Part shown: in pieces, positions 32,727 to 41,309 of the stretch | Layout of the letters: each line of letters opens with the position of its first letter | Position numbering within the stretch: the first letter of the stretch is position 1 | DNA from: Stutzerimonas stutzeri | GTDB lineage: Bacteria; Pseudomonadota; Gammaproteobacteria; Pseudomonadales; Pseudomonadaceae | Direction: 5' to 3' | NCBI RefSeq assembly: GCF_019090095.1 | Contig: NZ_JAGQFP010000002.1 | Location: forward strand, 1,116,001 to 1,180,000 | Length of the DNA: 64,000 nt | The notes under the pieces: generated by a model | The model's input: the letters and a program-made list of their open reading frames with translations, nothing else | What the model was told of the DNA's origin: nothing | Database searches by the model: none | Made by a program: the position numbers and the translations under genes

Positions 32727-32792
32727 GGCGCGCCTCTGAGGGGGGTTTGCAAGGCGGTACGGCAAGCCATCCGAGGAGCTGGAAGTGATAGT

Positions 32793-32868
32793 TCCGCGAT
32801 AGCTCAGTCGGTAGAGCAAATGACTGTTAATCATTGGGTCCCAGGTTCGAGTCCTGGTCGCGGAGCCA
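32793..32868 (+). tRNA. tRNA-Asn (anticodon GTT)
   Basis: A 76-nt cloverleaf with acceptor TCCGCGA paired to TCGCGGA, anticodon loop CTGTTAA giving GTT, a GGTTCGAGTC T-loop region and encoded CCA. First of three tandem tRNA genes. Confidence 0.98.
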
Positions 32869-32879
32869 AATTTCCAATC

Positions 32880-32955
32880 GGGGTATAGCGCAGTCCGGTA
32901 GCGCGCCTGCTTTGGGAGCAGGATGTCGGGAGTTCGAATCCCCCTACCCCGACCA
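32880..32955 (+). tRNA. tRNA-Pro (anticodon TGG)
   Basis: A cloverleaf with acceptor CGGGGTA paired to TACCCCG, anticodon stem CCTGC/GCAGG and loop TTTGGGA giving TGG, and encoded CCA. It lies 11 bp after tRNA-Asn. Confidence 0.98.
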
Positions 32956-32960
32956 ATTTT

Positions 32961-33036
32961 GGGTCGTTAGCTCAGTTGGTAGAGCAGTTGGCTTTTAACC
33001 AATTGGTCGTAGGTTCGAATCCTACACGACCCACCA
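32961..33036 (+). tRNA. tRNA-Lys (anticodon TTT)
   Basis: A 76-nt cloverleaf with acceptor GGGTCGT paired to ACGACCC, anticodon loop CTTTTAA giving TTT, and encoded CCA. It lies 5 bp after tRNA-Pro and is last in the operon. Confidence 0.98.
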
Positions 33037-33060
33037 AACTGCCTGAATCAGGCTACAGAA

Positions 33061-33094
33061 ACCGGAAGATTCCGAGCGGATCTTCCGGTTTTTT
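33061..33094 (+). terminator. Terminator of the tRNA operon
   Basis: ACCGGAAGAT (33061-33070) pairs with ATCTTCCGGT (33080-33089) and is followed by a T run. It begins 25 bp after tRNA-Lys. Confidence 0.9.
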
Positions 33095-33139
33095 GTTGCC
33101 TGTCGTTTGTGCTGGGTCTGCCGGCGGGTCATTTCGCTC

Positions 33140-33166
33140 AGCGCCTCCCGGCCTTCGGGAGGCGCT
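33140..33166 (-). terminator. Hairpin downstream of ndh
   Basis: AGCGCCTCCCG pairs with CGGGAGGCGCT, an 11-bp perfect stem with a 5-nt loop, 15 bp past the ndh stop on the minus strand. There is no T-tract, so its strength as a terminator is uncertain. Confidence 0.45.
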
Positions 33167-33181
33167 GCCACGGCCGCGCCG

Positions 33182-34477
33182 TCAGTGAAGCTTGAGGCGG
33201 GGCACGGTGCTGGTGCTCAGTTTGTCGCCGATCATCATCAGTCCGGTGCGGGCGAAGCCATACAGCGCAATCTGGTGCATTCGATAGAGCGACACATAGA
33301 ACATCCTTGCCAGCCAGCCTTCCAGCATGACGCTGCCGGTGAGGTTGCCCATTAGATTGCCCACTGCCGAGAAGCTCGACAACGAGATCAGAGAGCCGTA
33401 GTCGCGGTAACGGTAGCTCGGCAGGCTCTCGCCGCGCAGGCGTCGGGAAAGCGATTTGGCGAGCAGGGAAGCTTGCTGGTGGGCTGCTTGCGCTCGCGGC
33501 GGCACGTTGCGATCACTGTCTGGCTGCGGGCAGGCGGCGCAGTCGCCGAAGGCGAATATGTGTTCATCTCGAGTGGTCTGTAGCGTAGGGAGCACCAGCA
33601 GCTGGTTGATCCGGTTGGTCTCCAGGCCGTCGAGTTCATGCAGGAAGCTTGGTGCCCGGATGCCCGCCGCCCAGACCTTCAGTGTCGCGGGTACGAAATC
33701 GCCGCTCTGGGTGTGCAAGCCGTCTTCGGTGACTTCGCTGACCGCTGCGCCGGTAAGCACGGTGACGCCCAGTTTGTGAAGCGTCTGGTGCACTGGTTGG
33801 CTGATACGCTCCGGCAGCGCCGGCAGCACGCGCGGGCCGGCTTCGATGAGCGTGATGTGGACGTCTTCCGGCTTGATGCCATCCAGACCATAGGCGGCGA
33901 GCTCGCGGGCGGCGTGGTGCAGTTCCGCGGCCAGTTCGACCCCTGTTGCGCCGGCGCCTACGATGGCCATGTTGATGGTGCCTTGGCGACCTTCGCTGGC
34001 GTGTGCGCGCATGTAGTGGCTGAGCAAGTGGCGGTGAAAGCGCTCGGCCTGCTCGCGAGTGTCGAGAAAAATGCAGTGTTCTGCAGCACCCTTGGTACCG
34101 AAATCATTGGTCGTACTGCCGACGGCGATGACCAGGGTGTCGTAGGCGAGCGTGCGGGCGGGCACCAGTTCGATGCCGTGCTCGTCGAACGATGGGGCCA
34201 GGTGAACGCATTTGCGCTCGCGCTCCAGGCCGCACATGCGGCCCATCTGGAACTCGAAGTGGTTCCATTTGGCCTGTGCGACGTAGTTAAGCTCGTCGGC
34301 GGACGAGTTCAACGAGCCGGCTGCCACCTCGTGCAGAAGCGGCTTCCAGATGTGCGTCAGGTTGGCGTCAATCAGCGTGATGCGGGCTTGGCCGCGCTTG
34401 CCCAGGGTTCTACCCAGGCGGGTGGCAAGCTCCAGGCCGCCAGCGCCGCCGCCGACGATTACGATGCGATGTGTCAT
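33182..34477 (-). CDS. ndh: Type II NADH dehydrogenase (NDH-2)
   Basis: A 431-residue flavoprotein that passes electrons from NADH to quinone without proton pumping, bound to the inner face of the cytoplasmic membrane. The FAD Rossmann motif is IVIVGGGAGGLELA (about 5-18) and the NADH Rossmann motif is AIVGAGATGVELAAEL (near 170). The FAD-contact segment IFAFGDCAACP lies near 315. A hydrophobic C-terminal region (about 370-415) fits membrane attachment. A small DUF3094 gene lies 60 bp upstream on the same strand, as next to P. aeruginosa PA4538. Confidence 0.93.
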   Translation of the reverse strand: MTHRIVIVGGGAGGLELATRLGRTLGKRGQARITLIDANLTHIWKPLLHEVAAGSLNSSADELNYVAQAKWNHFEFQMGRMCGLERERKCVHLAPSFDEHGIELVPARTLAYDTLVIAVGSTTNDFGTKGAAEHCIFLDTREQAERFHRHLLSHYMRAHASEGRQGTINMAIVGAGATGVELAAELHHAARELAAYGLDGIKPEDVHITLIEAGPRVLPALPERISQPVHQTLHKLGVTVLTGAAVSEVTEDGLHTQSGDFVPATLKVWAAGIRAPSFLHELDGLETNRINQLLVLPTLQTTRDEHIFAFGDCAACPQPDSDRNVPPRAQAAHQQASLLAKSLSRRLRGESLPSYRYRDYGSLISLSSFSAVGNLMGNLTGSVMLEGWLARMFYVSLYRMHQIALYGFARTGLMMIGDKLSTSTVPRLKLH

Positions 34478-34537
34478 TGAATGGACTCATAAGGCTTTGC
34501 GGAATTCGGTTGGGCGTGAGGGGCTTGGGTGCGTCGC

Positions 34538-34711
34538 TCATGTCACCAGCCCGCTCAGGAGGCGGCTCAGCAGACCCAGGCCAACGACCACTACCAGAAC
34601 CAGCACAAGGAGCAGCCAAGGCTTGAAGGGCCGTCGCTCGACTTGGTGCTGAGGCGCGCTGAGGTATTGGTCGACGCGTTTCTGGTCTTCGGGATTCAGG
34701 CGGCTGGGCAT
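34538..34711 (-). CDS. DUF3094 family small membrane protein
   Basis: A 57-residue protein starting MPSRLNPEDQKRVDQYLS, with one C-terminal membrane helix (about 31-52). It matches the DUF3094 family of pseudomonads, function unknown. I choose the ATG at 34711 because family homology starts there; an upstream in-frame ATG adds nine residues. It is probably cotranscribed with ndh 60 bp downstream, so a link to the respiratory enzyme is possible but unproven. Confidence 0.8.
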   Translation of the reverse strand: MPSRLNPEDQKRVDQYLSAPQHQVERRPFKPWLLLVLVLVVVVGLGLLSRLLSGLVT

Positions 34712-34814
34712 AGGCACCTCGAAAGGGAATGCAGGCATTCTAGCGGTGCGGTGACAAAATCCAAGCGCAGCGGCGTCTGGGGAAGGTGGCTGATGAGTAA
34801 AAATGACGCAGGCT

Positions 34815-34839
34815 GAGCCCCATCAATGGGGTGGGGCTC
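34815..34839 (-). terminator. Hairpin downstream of the DUF1631 gene
   Basis: GAGCCCC and GGGGCTC form a 7-bp stem with an 11-nt loop, 29 bp past the minus-strand DUF1631 stop. A T run appears only about 15 nt later, so function is uncertain. Confidence 0.4.
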
Positions 34840-34867
34840 GGCGAGGGGCGCTCTGCGACCGGCAGCG

Positions 34868-37168
34868 TTAGCGCCCGTTGTGCTTGAGACTGCGCAGGTT
34901 GCCGATCACCGATTCCAGTGCCCGATCGAAGAGCAGCGCGTCGTTGAGCAGGCGGATTGCGCCGCGGCGAAACTCGATGGCCAGCCCCGTTCGGGTCTTC
35001 TCCAGCACCTTCATCCCGGTCCGGTTGACGAAGATGTACTTCCCGGTGGGTTTGATGATGGCGGCCAGCTTGCAGCGAAGCTTGTGATCCTCGTCCTCCT
35101 GGAATTCCACCCAGCTGCCGACTCGCAGATTGTCGACCTGAACAAGTGCCTCGTCGTTGTCGGTCAGGTTGATCTCAGGCTCCTGCTCGCGGCTTTCGCC
35201 AGGCGCCAGCAGAATGATCTCCTCGTTGACCTCCACCATCGAAGGCGGGGTGGAAGATGCTTGCTCGGCATCTTCATCGCGAGGCGGTAGCTCCAGCTTT
35301 TGCTCGGTGAACAGCTTGTCGTGTGAACCTGTCTCGCTGGTCGGTACCGCTGAGGGCGGTTGGGTGACCGGGTTGAGCTGCTGCAGTGTCTGCACGTGCA
35401 ACGCTTCGAGCCGGGTGAAGAAATCGCTGGTGGAGAAGGGGTCGAATGCTGCGCTGGCCAAGCCTTCGCGCAGGTTTTTCAGCAGGCTGGGAACCAGCTC
35501 CAATAGCTGGGCCCGAGCTTCAGGGGCTTCGTGCGGCGTCACGCTCCAGATCAGATCATCCATGGTGGCCAGCGCGGCCTGCCATTGTTCCGACTGGGTG
35601 CCGTGCTTGAGGCAGGTCAGCAGCAGGACCTTGCTCCAGGCTTCTTGCAGCAGCCGGACCACGACTTCGGGAAGGGTCTTGCCCAGCAGGCGTTGATTGA
35701 GCGCATGCTCGACTTCTTTTCGCGCCATTTCTGCCTTGGCGCGCCCCTCTTCGGCGTCCCGCGTACGCTGCTCGAGCAGTTCGCTACGACGGCGCTCGTC
35801 ACCGGTGAAGGCCAGGAAGTCGGCCAGCAACTCGGAAAAGATGGCCGGATCGTCGACGAAGTCATTGAGCAGGCGAGACACGACCTGCTCGATCTTCTGG
35901 TACAGACTGTCTCGTTGAGTCTCGTCCTGATCAACCCAGCCCATAGCGGCCGAGGCGATCTCGTTGAGCAGGCGACGGGCAGGGTGGCTGCCTCGGCTGA
36001 AGAAGGTCTTATCCAGTACCGCGACTTTCAGCACCGGAATCTGCAAGCGACCGATCAGTGCCTTGAGCGAGTCCGGCAAGGTGCGATCGTCGAGAATGAA
36101 TTCAAACAGCATCGACACCAGGTTGATGACGTCTTCGTCGACCTCACCGACCACGCGTGATTTGCCGCTCTTGGCGCTGACCCGGTGCAGCAGTTGCTCG
36201 AGCTGGGCTTGCAGGTCGTATTCGTCGATCTGCTGAGGTGCTCGCGACTGCAGATGAGAGAGCAGTCGCATCAGGTCGTTGCTGGATATTGGAACCGCAT
36301 CGCTGGGCAGGTTGCGGGCTGGTAGCGCGCTGCCGCGCAGCTCCGAAAGCAATGCTTGCAGGGTGCCGAACGCTTCCTGGGTATCGTCGCCGGCATATGC
36401 CGGCGGCTGTTCGCCTGCACTGGATCGCGACGCAGGTCTGCCCTGGGCGCCTGGTCGGCTGGCCGATCGGCGCGGAGGCGTCGATTGCAGCTCCGGCAGG
36501 ATGCCCGCTGCGACCAGTACCTGGTTCGATTCGGCGTAGAGTTGCTCGAGGTCGGTCAGTACGTAGCGCTCGAACAGCTTCAGGATGATCAGCTTGACTT
36601 TGATTTCGACGCCCAGGCTATGGCAGGCATCGAGGAAGTATTCGCACAGCTGCTGTGGACCCAGCGGATTGTTCTTGTCGTCGAGCTTTCTGCTCACCAA
36701 CACGTTCATGCGAGTGGTCAGGTGGCTAAGCGGCTGACTGGCGCGGCTCAATACCTTGGCGACCATGGTGTCGATCGCGACCGACTCTTCCAGTTCGTCG
36801 TTCTGTACCAGCGCAAGGCTTTCGAACGACGTCGCCGGCTGGGCGGGTTGGCCGATCTCGTACTGGTTGAGCTTGGCAAAAGACTCGAAAACCTGCTGGA
36901 GGAAACTGCGCTCGATGCCGCGACGCTTCATGCGCAGGTCGCGCATGGCTTCGAAAAAGGCATTCTGTTCGGCATTGCTGGTGGCGCGATCGGCAATTTC
37001 GAAAAGCGAATCGTCGGCGTTGTCGAACAGTGTTTGCAGAGCCAATCGCAGCTGCTGGGCGGCCTTATCGCGCACGCTGATAAGCGCGACAGGCAGTCTG
37101 CCTGCCGCCGAGGTCGGCTTTTGCTCAGGGGCGGCCTTCAGGTGCACCACTTTCCCATCGGTTCGCAT
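34868..37168 (-). CDS. DUF1631 family protein
   Basis: A 766-residue, largely helical, soluble protein that matches DUF1631, a family without assigned function. Residues about 15-600 are predicted helical, with a Ser/Arg/Pro-rich linker near 220-260. A charged segment (about 610-680) leads to a compact beta-rich C-terminal domain (about 685-766) with VGSWVEFQ and FVNRTGMK, which looks PilZ-like but lacks an obvious RxxxR/DxSxxG c-di-GMP motif. The start at 37168 has GGAGAG upstream. It is divergent from nadC, as in P. aeruginosa. Confidence 0.85.
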   Translation of the reverse strand: MRTDGKVVHLKAAPEQKPTSAAGRLPVALISVRDKAAQQLRLALQTLFDNADDSLFEIADRATSNAEQNAFFEAMRDLRMKRRGIERSFLQQVFESFAKLNQYEIGQPAQPATSFESLALVQNDELEESVAIDTMVAKVLSRASQPLSHLTTRMNVLVSRKLDDKNNPLGPQQLCEYFLDACHSLGVEIKVKLIILKLFERYVLTDLEQLYAESNQVLVAAGILPELQSTPPRRSASRPGAQGRPASRSSAGEQPPAYAGDDTQEAFGTLQALLSELRGSALPARNLPSDAVPISSNDLMRLLSHLQSRAPQQIDEYDLQAQLEQLLHRVSAKSGKSRVVGEVDEDVINLVSMLFEFILDDRTLPDSLKALIGRLQIPVLKVAVLDKTFFSRGSHPARRLLNEIASAAMGWVDQDETQRDSLYQKIEQVVSRLLNDFVDDPAIFSELLADFLAFTGDERRRSELLEQRTRDAEEGRAKAEMARKEVEHALNQRLLGKTLPEVVVRLLQEAWSKVLLLTCLKHGTQSEQWQAALATMDDLIWSVTPHEAPEARAQLLELVPSLLKNLREGLASAAFDPFSTSDFFTRLEALHVQTLQQLNPVTQPPSAVPTSETGSHDKLFTEQKLELPPRDEDAEQASSTPPSMVEVNEEIILLAPGESREQEPEINLTDNDEALVQVDNLRVGSWVEFQEDEDHKLRCKLAAIIKPTGKYIFVNRTGMKVLEKTRTGLAIEFRRGAIRLLNDALLFDRALESVIGNLRSLKHNGR

Positions 37169-37501
37169 CGAGACTCTCCGGTCGCCTAGCTGATCAAGCG
37201 CGCTCAATGAACAGGTAGCATGCCGTTGATTAGAGGCGGGAGCAACGGCCTATAGATTTTATGACAGGACGCGCCATTTCGGTGACGTCAATTTCTAGCG
37301 GCATTATATGCATCTTATTCGTTAGCCTAGCGCGGTTTTGTTTTGGATATGACACGGCTCACAGATACTTGGACGTATTTCCTACAGACGGTCAGCCGTC
37401 CTCCGCGCCGCGGGCGAAACGCCCCTTGGCAAAGGCCTGGCAGGCTGCTCGTCAGCCAGGCTACGCCTTATACTCTCCACCGATTTCAAAGGGAGCTCGC
37501 C
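37169..37501. other. Gene-free region between DUF1631 and nadC
   Basis: These 333 bp lie between divergent starts and should hold both promoters. The middle (about 37240-37350) is visibly more AT-rich than the flanks and contains GCATTATATGC. A -10-like TATACT (37469-37474) sits 17 bp before the nadC ribosome site. I found no convincing paired -35 elements and no conserved short ORF. Confidence 0.6.
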
Positions 37502-38350
37502 TTGACCAACATCACGCTAGCGGACCTGTCCGCCGAAATTGAGACCAACGTACGCAAAGCGCTCAGCGAGGACGTTGGGGCCGGTGACATCACCGCGCAG
37601 CTGATCCCCGCCGAGCGGCTTGGGCATGCGGCGGTCATCACCCGTGAGCCGGCCGTGATCAGTGGCACGGCATGGGTCGATGCAGTCTTCCGGCAGCTCG
37701 ATCCGCGTGTTGCCGTGCATTGGCAGGTCGTCGACGGCGAGCGGGTAACGGCAGACCGTGTCCTGTTTCATCTCGAGGGGCCTGCTCGGGCGCTGCTCAG
37801 CGGCGAGCGTACCGCGCTGAATTTTCTGCAGACGCTCTCGGGAGTGGCCACGCGCTGTCGGCATTACGCCGATCTGGTAGAGGGGACGGGCGTGCGATTG
37901 CTCGACACCCGCAAGACCCTGCCCGGATTGCGACTGGCGCAGAAGTACGCCGTTACCTGCGGCGGCTGCCATAACCATCGAATCGGTCTCTACGATGCCT
38001 TCCTGATCAAGGAGAACCACATTGCAGCCAGCGGCGGAATTGCCGAAGCGGTTGCAGCGGCTCACCGGATTGCGCCCGGCAAGCCGGTGGAAGTGGAGGT
38101 CGAGAACCTTGACGAGCTGGAGCAGGCGCTACAGGCGGGTGCCGATGTGGTGATGCTCGACGAGTTGAGTCTCGTCGACATGCGAGCGGCGGTCGCCATG
38201 ACGGCGGGGCGGGCGAAGCTGGAAGCGTCGGGCGGGATCGATGACGAGTCGCTCAGGGCGATTGCCGAGACCGGCGTGGATTACATTTCGATCGGCGCCC
38301 TGACCAAGCATGTTCGGGCGATCGATCTGTCGATGCGTTTACGGCAGTGA
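37502..38350 (+). CDS. nadC: Nicotinate-nucleotide pyrophosphorylase (carboxylating)
   Basis: A 282-residue type II phosphoribosyltransferase that converts quinolinate and PRPP to nicotinate mononucleotide in de novo NAD synthesis. Family motifs include [51 protein letters not shown] and [12 protein letters not shown] choose the TTG at 37502 because GGGAG lies 6 bp upstream and homology starts there; ATG 37343 would add 53 unrelated residues. Convergent with zapG. In P. aeruginosa its other neighbour is the pilABCD cluster, absent here. Confidence 0.94.
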   Translation: MTNITLADLSAEIETNVRKALSEDVGAGDITAQLIPAERLGHAAVITREPAVISGTAWVDAVFRQLDPRVAVHWQVVDGERVTADRVLFHLEGPARALLSGERTALNFLQTLSGVATRCRHYADLVEGTGVRLLDTRKTLPGLRLAQKYAVTCGGCHNHRIGLYDAFLIKENHIAASGGIAEAVAAAHRIAPGKPVEVEVENLDELEQALQAGADVVMLDELSLVDMRAAVAMTAGRAKLEASGGIDDESLRAIAETGVDYISIGALTKHVRAIDLSMRLRQ

Positions 38351-38362
38351 CGCTCTGGTGGG

Positions 38363-38382
38363 GGCGGCGCCAAGGCGCCGCC
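38363..38382. terminator. GC hairpin between convergent nadC and zapG
   Basis: GGCGGCGCC pairs with GGCGCCGCC around a 2-nt centre. It lies between converging genes without a T-tract, so it is a weak terminator candidate. Confidence 0.4.
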
Positions 38383-38389
38383 GCTTCGC

Positions 38390-38821
38390 TCAATGCTTGC
38401 TTTTCAGGCCGAAGTTTTCATGCAGCGTGCCGGGTACGTCGGCATCTTTGGGCGCGTAGTCCTTCGGCGGCTCGGTGAACGCCGGTGAGTTGAGGCGTTC
38501 CCGGTGGCTGTGGCTTTCCTCGCTGTGCAGCGCGGCGAGTAGCCGCTGGCGGGTCTGCTCGTCGAGGGCGAGTTTGTCGGCCCCTTCGGACAGGTGATCC
38601 TGCATGTCCTGATAGCTGTTGGTCAGTTTGCGCAACAGGCTGGCGGTCGTATTGAAGTGGGTGACCACTTCGCTCTGGTAGGTGTCGAAGCGCTCCTGCA
38701 GCTCGTCCACCTGACGCTGCGTGCTGGTCGGTGCGCTGTTTCGCGCGATCAGATAGCCGATAGCGATGCCGGCAATCACACCGACGATGGGGAGCAACCA
38801 GGTCGCGAGGGTCTGTTCCAC
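38390..38821 (-). CDS. zapG: DUF1043 family protein ZapG (YhcB)
   Basis: A 143-residue inner-membrane protein with one N-terminal helix (about 8-28, LLPIVGVIAGIAIGYLIA) followed by a long coiled coil (about 35-90) and a polar tail. YhcB/ZapG links cell division with envelope synthesis in E. coli. I choose the GTG at 38821 because AGAGGA is correctly spaced upstream; an in-frame ATG 30 bp earlier lacks one. Gene order zapG/hydrolase/trpS/zapE matches P. aeruginosa PA4441-PA4438. Confidence 0.88.
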   Translation of the reverse strand: MEQTLATWLLPIVGVIAGIAIGYLIARNSAPTSTQRQVDELQERFDTYQSEVVTHFNTTASLLRKLTNSYQDMQDHLSEGADKLALDEQTRQRLLAALHSEESHSHRERLNSPAFTEPPKDYAPKDADVPGTLHENFGLKSKH

Positions 38822-39078
38822 GAGTACTTCCTCTAAATGAACGGCTTGCAATGCAGGCCGTGAAAAAACATGGGGGGAGATCAGGCGGAGTGGCTTTCAG
38901 GCCAGAACGCGTCTGATGTCCGGGTACTGCACCGCCCCTGGGCAGTGGTTTTCCCACGGCCTGATACGTTAACGTCTCGTACCTGCCCTGTATACCTGTA
39001 TACCGCGACGCACAGCGAGCGGCCTCAGGTGGCGTGTAAGCAAGACGAGTCGACGAGCCCCAAGGTCACGGAGTTACT

Positions 39079-39708
39079 TTGTTGAAACGTGAAAATCCCA
39101 TTTCCATCGAGGGTCCTGCCGGCGTGCTGGAAGGCCTGCATTTCGATCAGCCCGATGCGCGCGGCTTGGCATTGATCTGTCACCCCAACCCGGTCAAAGG
39201 CGGGACCATGCTCAACAAGGTGGTCTCCACCCTGCAGCGCACGGCGCGGGACGCGGGGTATGCCACGCTTCGCTTCAACTTCCGCGGCGTCGGTGGCAGT
39301 GCCGGAGACCACGACATGAACATGGGTGAAGTCGACGATGCGGAGGCCGCGTTGCGCTGGCTTCGCGACCGGCACCCCGGGCTGCCGCTGACGCTGCTCG
39401 GATTTTCCTTCGGTGGTTTCGTTGCGGCGGCGCTGGCCGGCCGGCTCGAGGCGCGTGGCGAGTCGCTGGAGCGACTCTTCATGATCGCGCCGGCCGTTTC
39501 GCGGTTGGATGGCCTGCCGTTGGCGGAGCGATGCGCGTTGACCATCGTTCAGCCCGATGATGACGAAGTGATCGACCCGGCCACGGTACATGCGTTCTCC
39601 GACGCGCTCGGCCGTCCCCATGAGCTGCTGAAAGTGGCAGAATGCGGCCACTTTTTCCACGGCAAGCTGGTGGACCTCAAAGAACTGGTGGCGCCACGGC
39701 TGGCCTAG
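39079..39708 (+). CDS. Alpha/beta-hydrolase family protein
   Basis: A 209-residue single-domain hydrolase. The nucleophile elbow is GFSFGG (Ser near residue 115), the acid lies in QPDDDEV and the catalytic His in ECGHFFHG near the C-terminus. It resembles YtfK/CocE-like serine hydrolases of the DUF3530 or dienelactone-hydrolase type; substrate unknown. The start is TTG; two consecutive TTG codons (39079 and 39082) follow GGAG at 39070, and the second has better spacing. It precedes trpS by 92 bp. Confidence 0.85.
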   Translation: MLKRENPISIEGPAGVLEGLHFDQPDARGLALICHPNPVKGGTMLNKVVSTLQRTARDAGYATLRFNFRGVGGSAGDHDMNMGEVDDAEAALRWLRDRHPGLPLTLLGFSFGGFVAAALAGRLEARGESLERLFMIAPAVSRLDGLPLAERCALTIVQPDDDEVIDPATVHAFSDALGRPHELLKVAECGHFFHGKLVDLKELVAPRLA

Positions 39709-39800
39709 CCGGCCGACGATTGCACGACCTGCCGCCCGCGCCGGCGGTGCGGTGGTTCGCGGCTCGCTGGTCCCTGCGCTGATTGAATCGAGATGACCGT

Positions 39801-41159
39801 ATGAAAACCCGAATCCTTACCGGTATCACCACCACCGGCACGCCCCATCTGGGCAACTATGCCGGGGCGATCCGGCCGGCAATCCTGGCCAGCCGGGCAG
39901 TCGATGCCGACTCCTTCTACTTCCTCGCCGACTACCATGCGCTGATCAAGTGTGACGATCCGTTGCGCATCCAGCAGTCACGCTTGGAAATCGCCGCCAC
40001 CTGGCTGGCCTGCGGTCTGGATGCCGAGCGCGTGACCTTCTATCGCCAGTCCGACATCCCGGAAATTCCCGAGCTGACCTGGTTGCTGACCTGCGTTGCC
40101 GGCAAGGGCCTGCTCAACCGCGCCCATGCCTACAAAGCGTCGGTGGACAAGAACCTCGAGTTGGGCGAGGACCCGGATGCCGGTGTCACCATGGGCCTGT
40201 TCAGCTATCCGGTACTGATGGCGGCAGACATTCTGATGTTCAACGCCCACAAGGTCCCGGTCGGCCGTGACCAGATCCAGCACGTGGAAATGGCGCGTGA
40301 CATCGGTCAGCGCTTCAACCACCTGTTCGGCAATGGCAAGGAACTGTTCACCTTGCCGTCGGCGGTGATCGAGGAAGGCGTGGCGACGCTGCCGGGGCTC
40401 GACGGGCGCAAGATGTCCAAGAGCTACGACAACACCATCCCGCTGTTCGCCACGCCGAAGGCGCTGAAAAGCACCATTGCCCGCATCGTCACCGACTCGA
40501 AGTTGCCGGGCGAGCCGAAAGATCCGGACGACTCCCATCTGTTCACCCTGTACCAGGCGTTCGCTACGCCAGCGCAGCTCGCCGAGTTCCGTGCCGAGCT
40601 GATCGACGGGCTGGCCTGGGGAGAGGCCAAGCAGCGCCTGTTCCAGTTGCTCGACAACGAGCTGGGCGAAGCGCGCGAGCGATATCACGCGTTGATACAG
40701 CGCCCCGGCGAGCTGGAGGACATCCTTCAGACGGGAGCTGCCAAGGCACGCCAGGTAGCCACGCCTTTCCTCGGCGAACTGCGCGAAGCGGTCGGGTTGC
40801 GGAATTTCCGCAGCGAAGTGACCAGCGCCGCACCGAGCAAGAAGAAAGGCGGCAAGGCGGCCCGTTTCGCCAGCTTCCGCGAGCAGGATGGCAGCTTCCG
40901 TTTTCGCTTTTTCGCGGCCGATGGCGAGGAACTGTTGCTGTCACGCCCGTTCAGCGATCCCAAGGCCATTGGCGGGATCACCCAGCGTCTGATCAGCCAG
41001 GGCGTGGATGACTTGGAACTCCGTGCCGACGAAGCTGATCAATTCACGTTGTGGCTGGACGGACAGTGCATCGCCGACAGCCCCGGTTACGCCGATGAAG
41101 AGGCGCTGGAGGCGGCCATGCTGCGCCTGCGCCAGGCACTGGCGACGCTCTGCGTGTAG
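39801..41159 (+). CDS. trpS: Tryptophan-tRNA ligase with C-terminal YegP-like extension
   Basis: A 452-residue class I synthetase, about 110 residues longer than the E. coli enzyme. The HIGH-equivalent is TPHLGNYAG near the N-terminus and KMSKS is intact at about 205. The core ends near residue 340. A Lys-rich linker (SKKKGGK, about 347) leads to a tail whose [20 protein letters not shown] resembles the DUF1508/YegP fold. P. aeruginosa TrpS carries a similar extension. The start at 39801 fits family alignment; ATG 39783 adds six residues. Confidence 0.95.
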   Translation: MKTRILTGITTTGTPHLGNYAGAIRPAILASRAVDADSFYFLADYHALIKCDDPLRIQQSRLEIAATWLACGLDAERVTFYRQSDIPEIPELTWLLTCVAGKGLLNRAHAYKASVDKNLELGEDPDAGVTMGLFSYPVLMAADILMFNAHKVPVGRDQIQHVEMARDIGQRFNHLFGNGKELFTLPSAVIEEGVATLPGLDGRKMSKSYDNTIPLFATPKALKSTIARIVTDSKLPGEPKDPDDSHLFTLYQAFATPAQLAEFRAELIDGLAWGEAKQRLFQLLDNELGEARERYHALIQRPGELEDILQTGAAKARQVATPFLGELREAVGLRNFRSEVTSAAPSKKKGGKAARFASFREQDGSFRFRFFAADGEELLLSRPFSDPKAIGGITQRLISQGVDDLELRADEADQFTLWLDGQCIADSPGYADEEALEAAMLRLRQALATLCV

Positions 41160-41168
41160 CTGCGCGGC

Positions 41169-41194
41169 GTTCGCCGCTGCCTTCGGCGGCGAAC
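41169..41194 (+). terminator. Hairpin after trpS
   Basis: GTTCGCCGC pairs with GCGGCGAAC in a 9-bp stem, 9 bp after the trpS stop. No T-tract follows, so it may only attenuate readthrough into zapE. Confidence 0.4.
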
Positions 41195-41309
41195 CGCAGT
41201 CGATCCCTGCCATCACTCGAGGCTCAAGCGCTTGAACGACCTGCGTAAATTGCCATCCACCGAGGGCGCGGCTAAAGTGTCGGCCCCGTTTCACTACCCA
41301 GACCCCGCC

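Noticed and set aside
32793..33036. tRNA cluster as an integration site for a mobile element
   Set aside because: The tRNA 3' ends are intact, no integrase or attachment repeats follow, and the flanking genes are core genes in conserved order.
37343..37501. N-terminal extension of nadC from ATG 37343
   Set aside because: The extra 53 residues have no family similarity, and a TTG at 37502 has a well-placed GGGAG.
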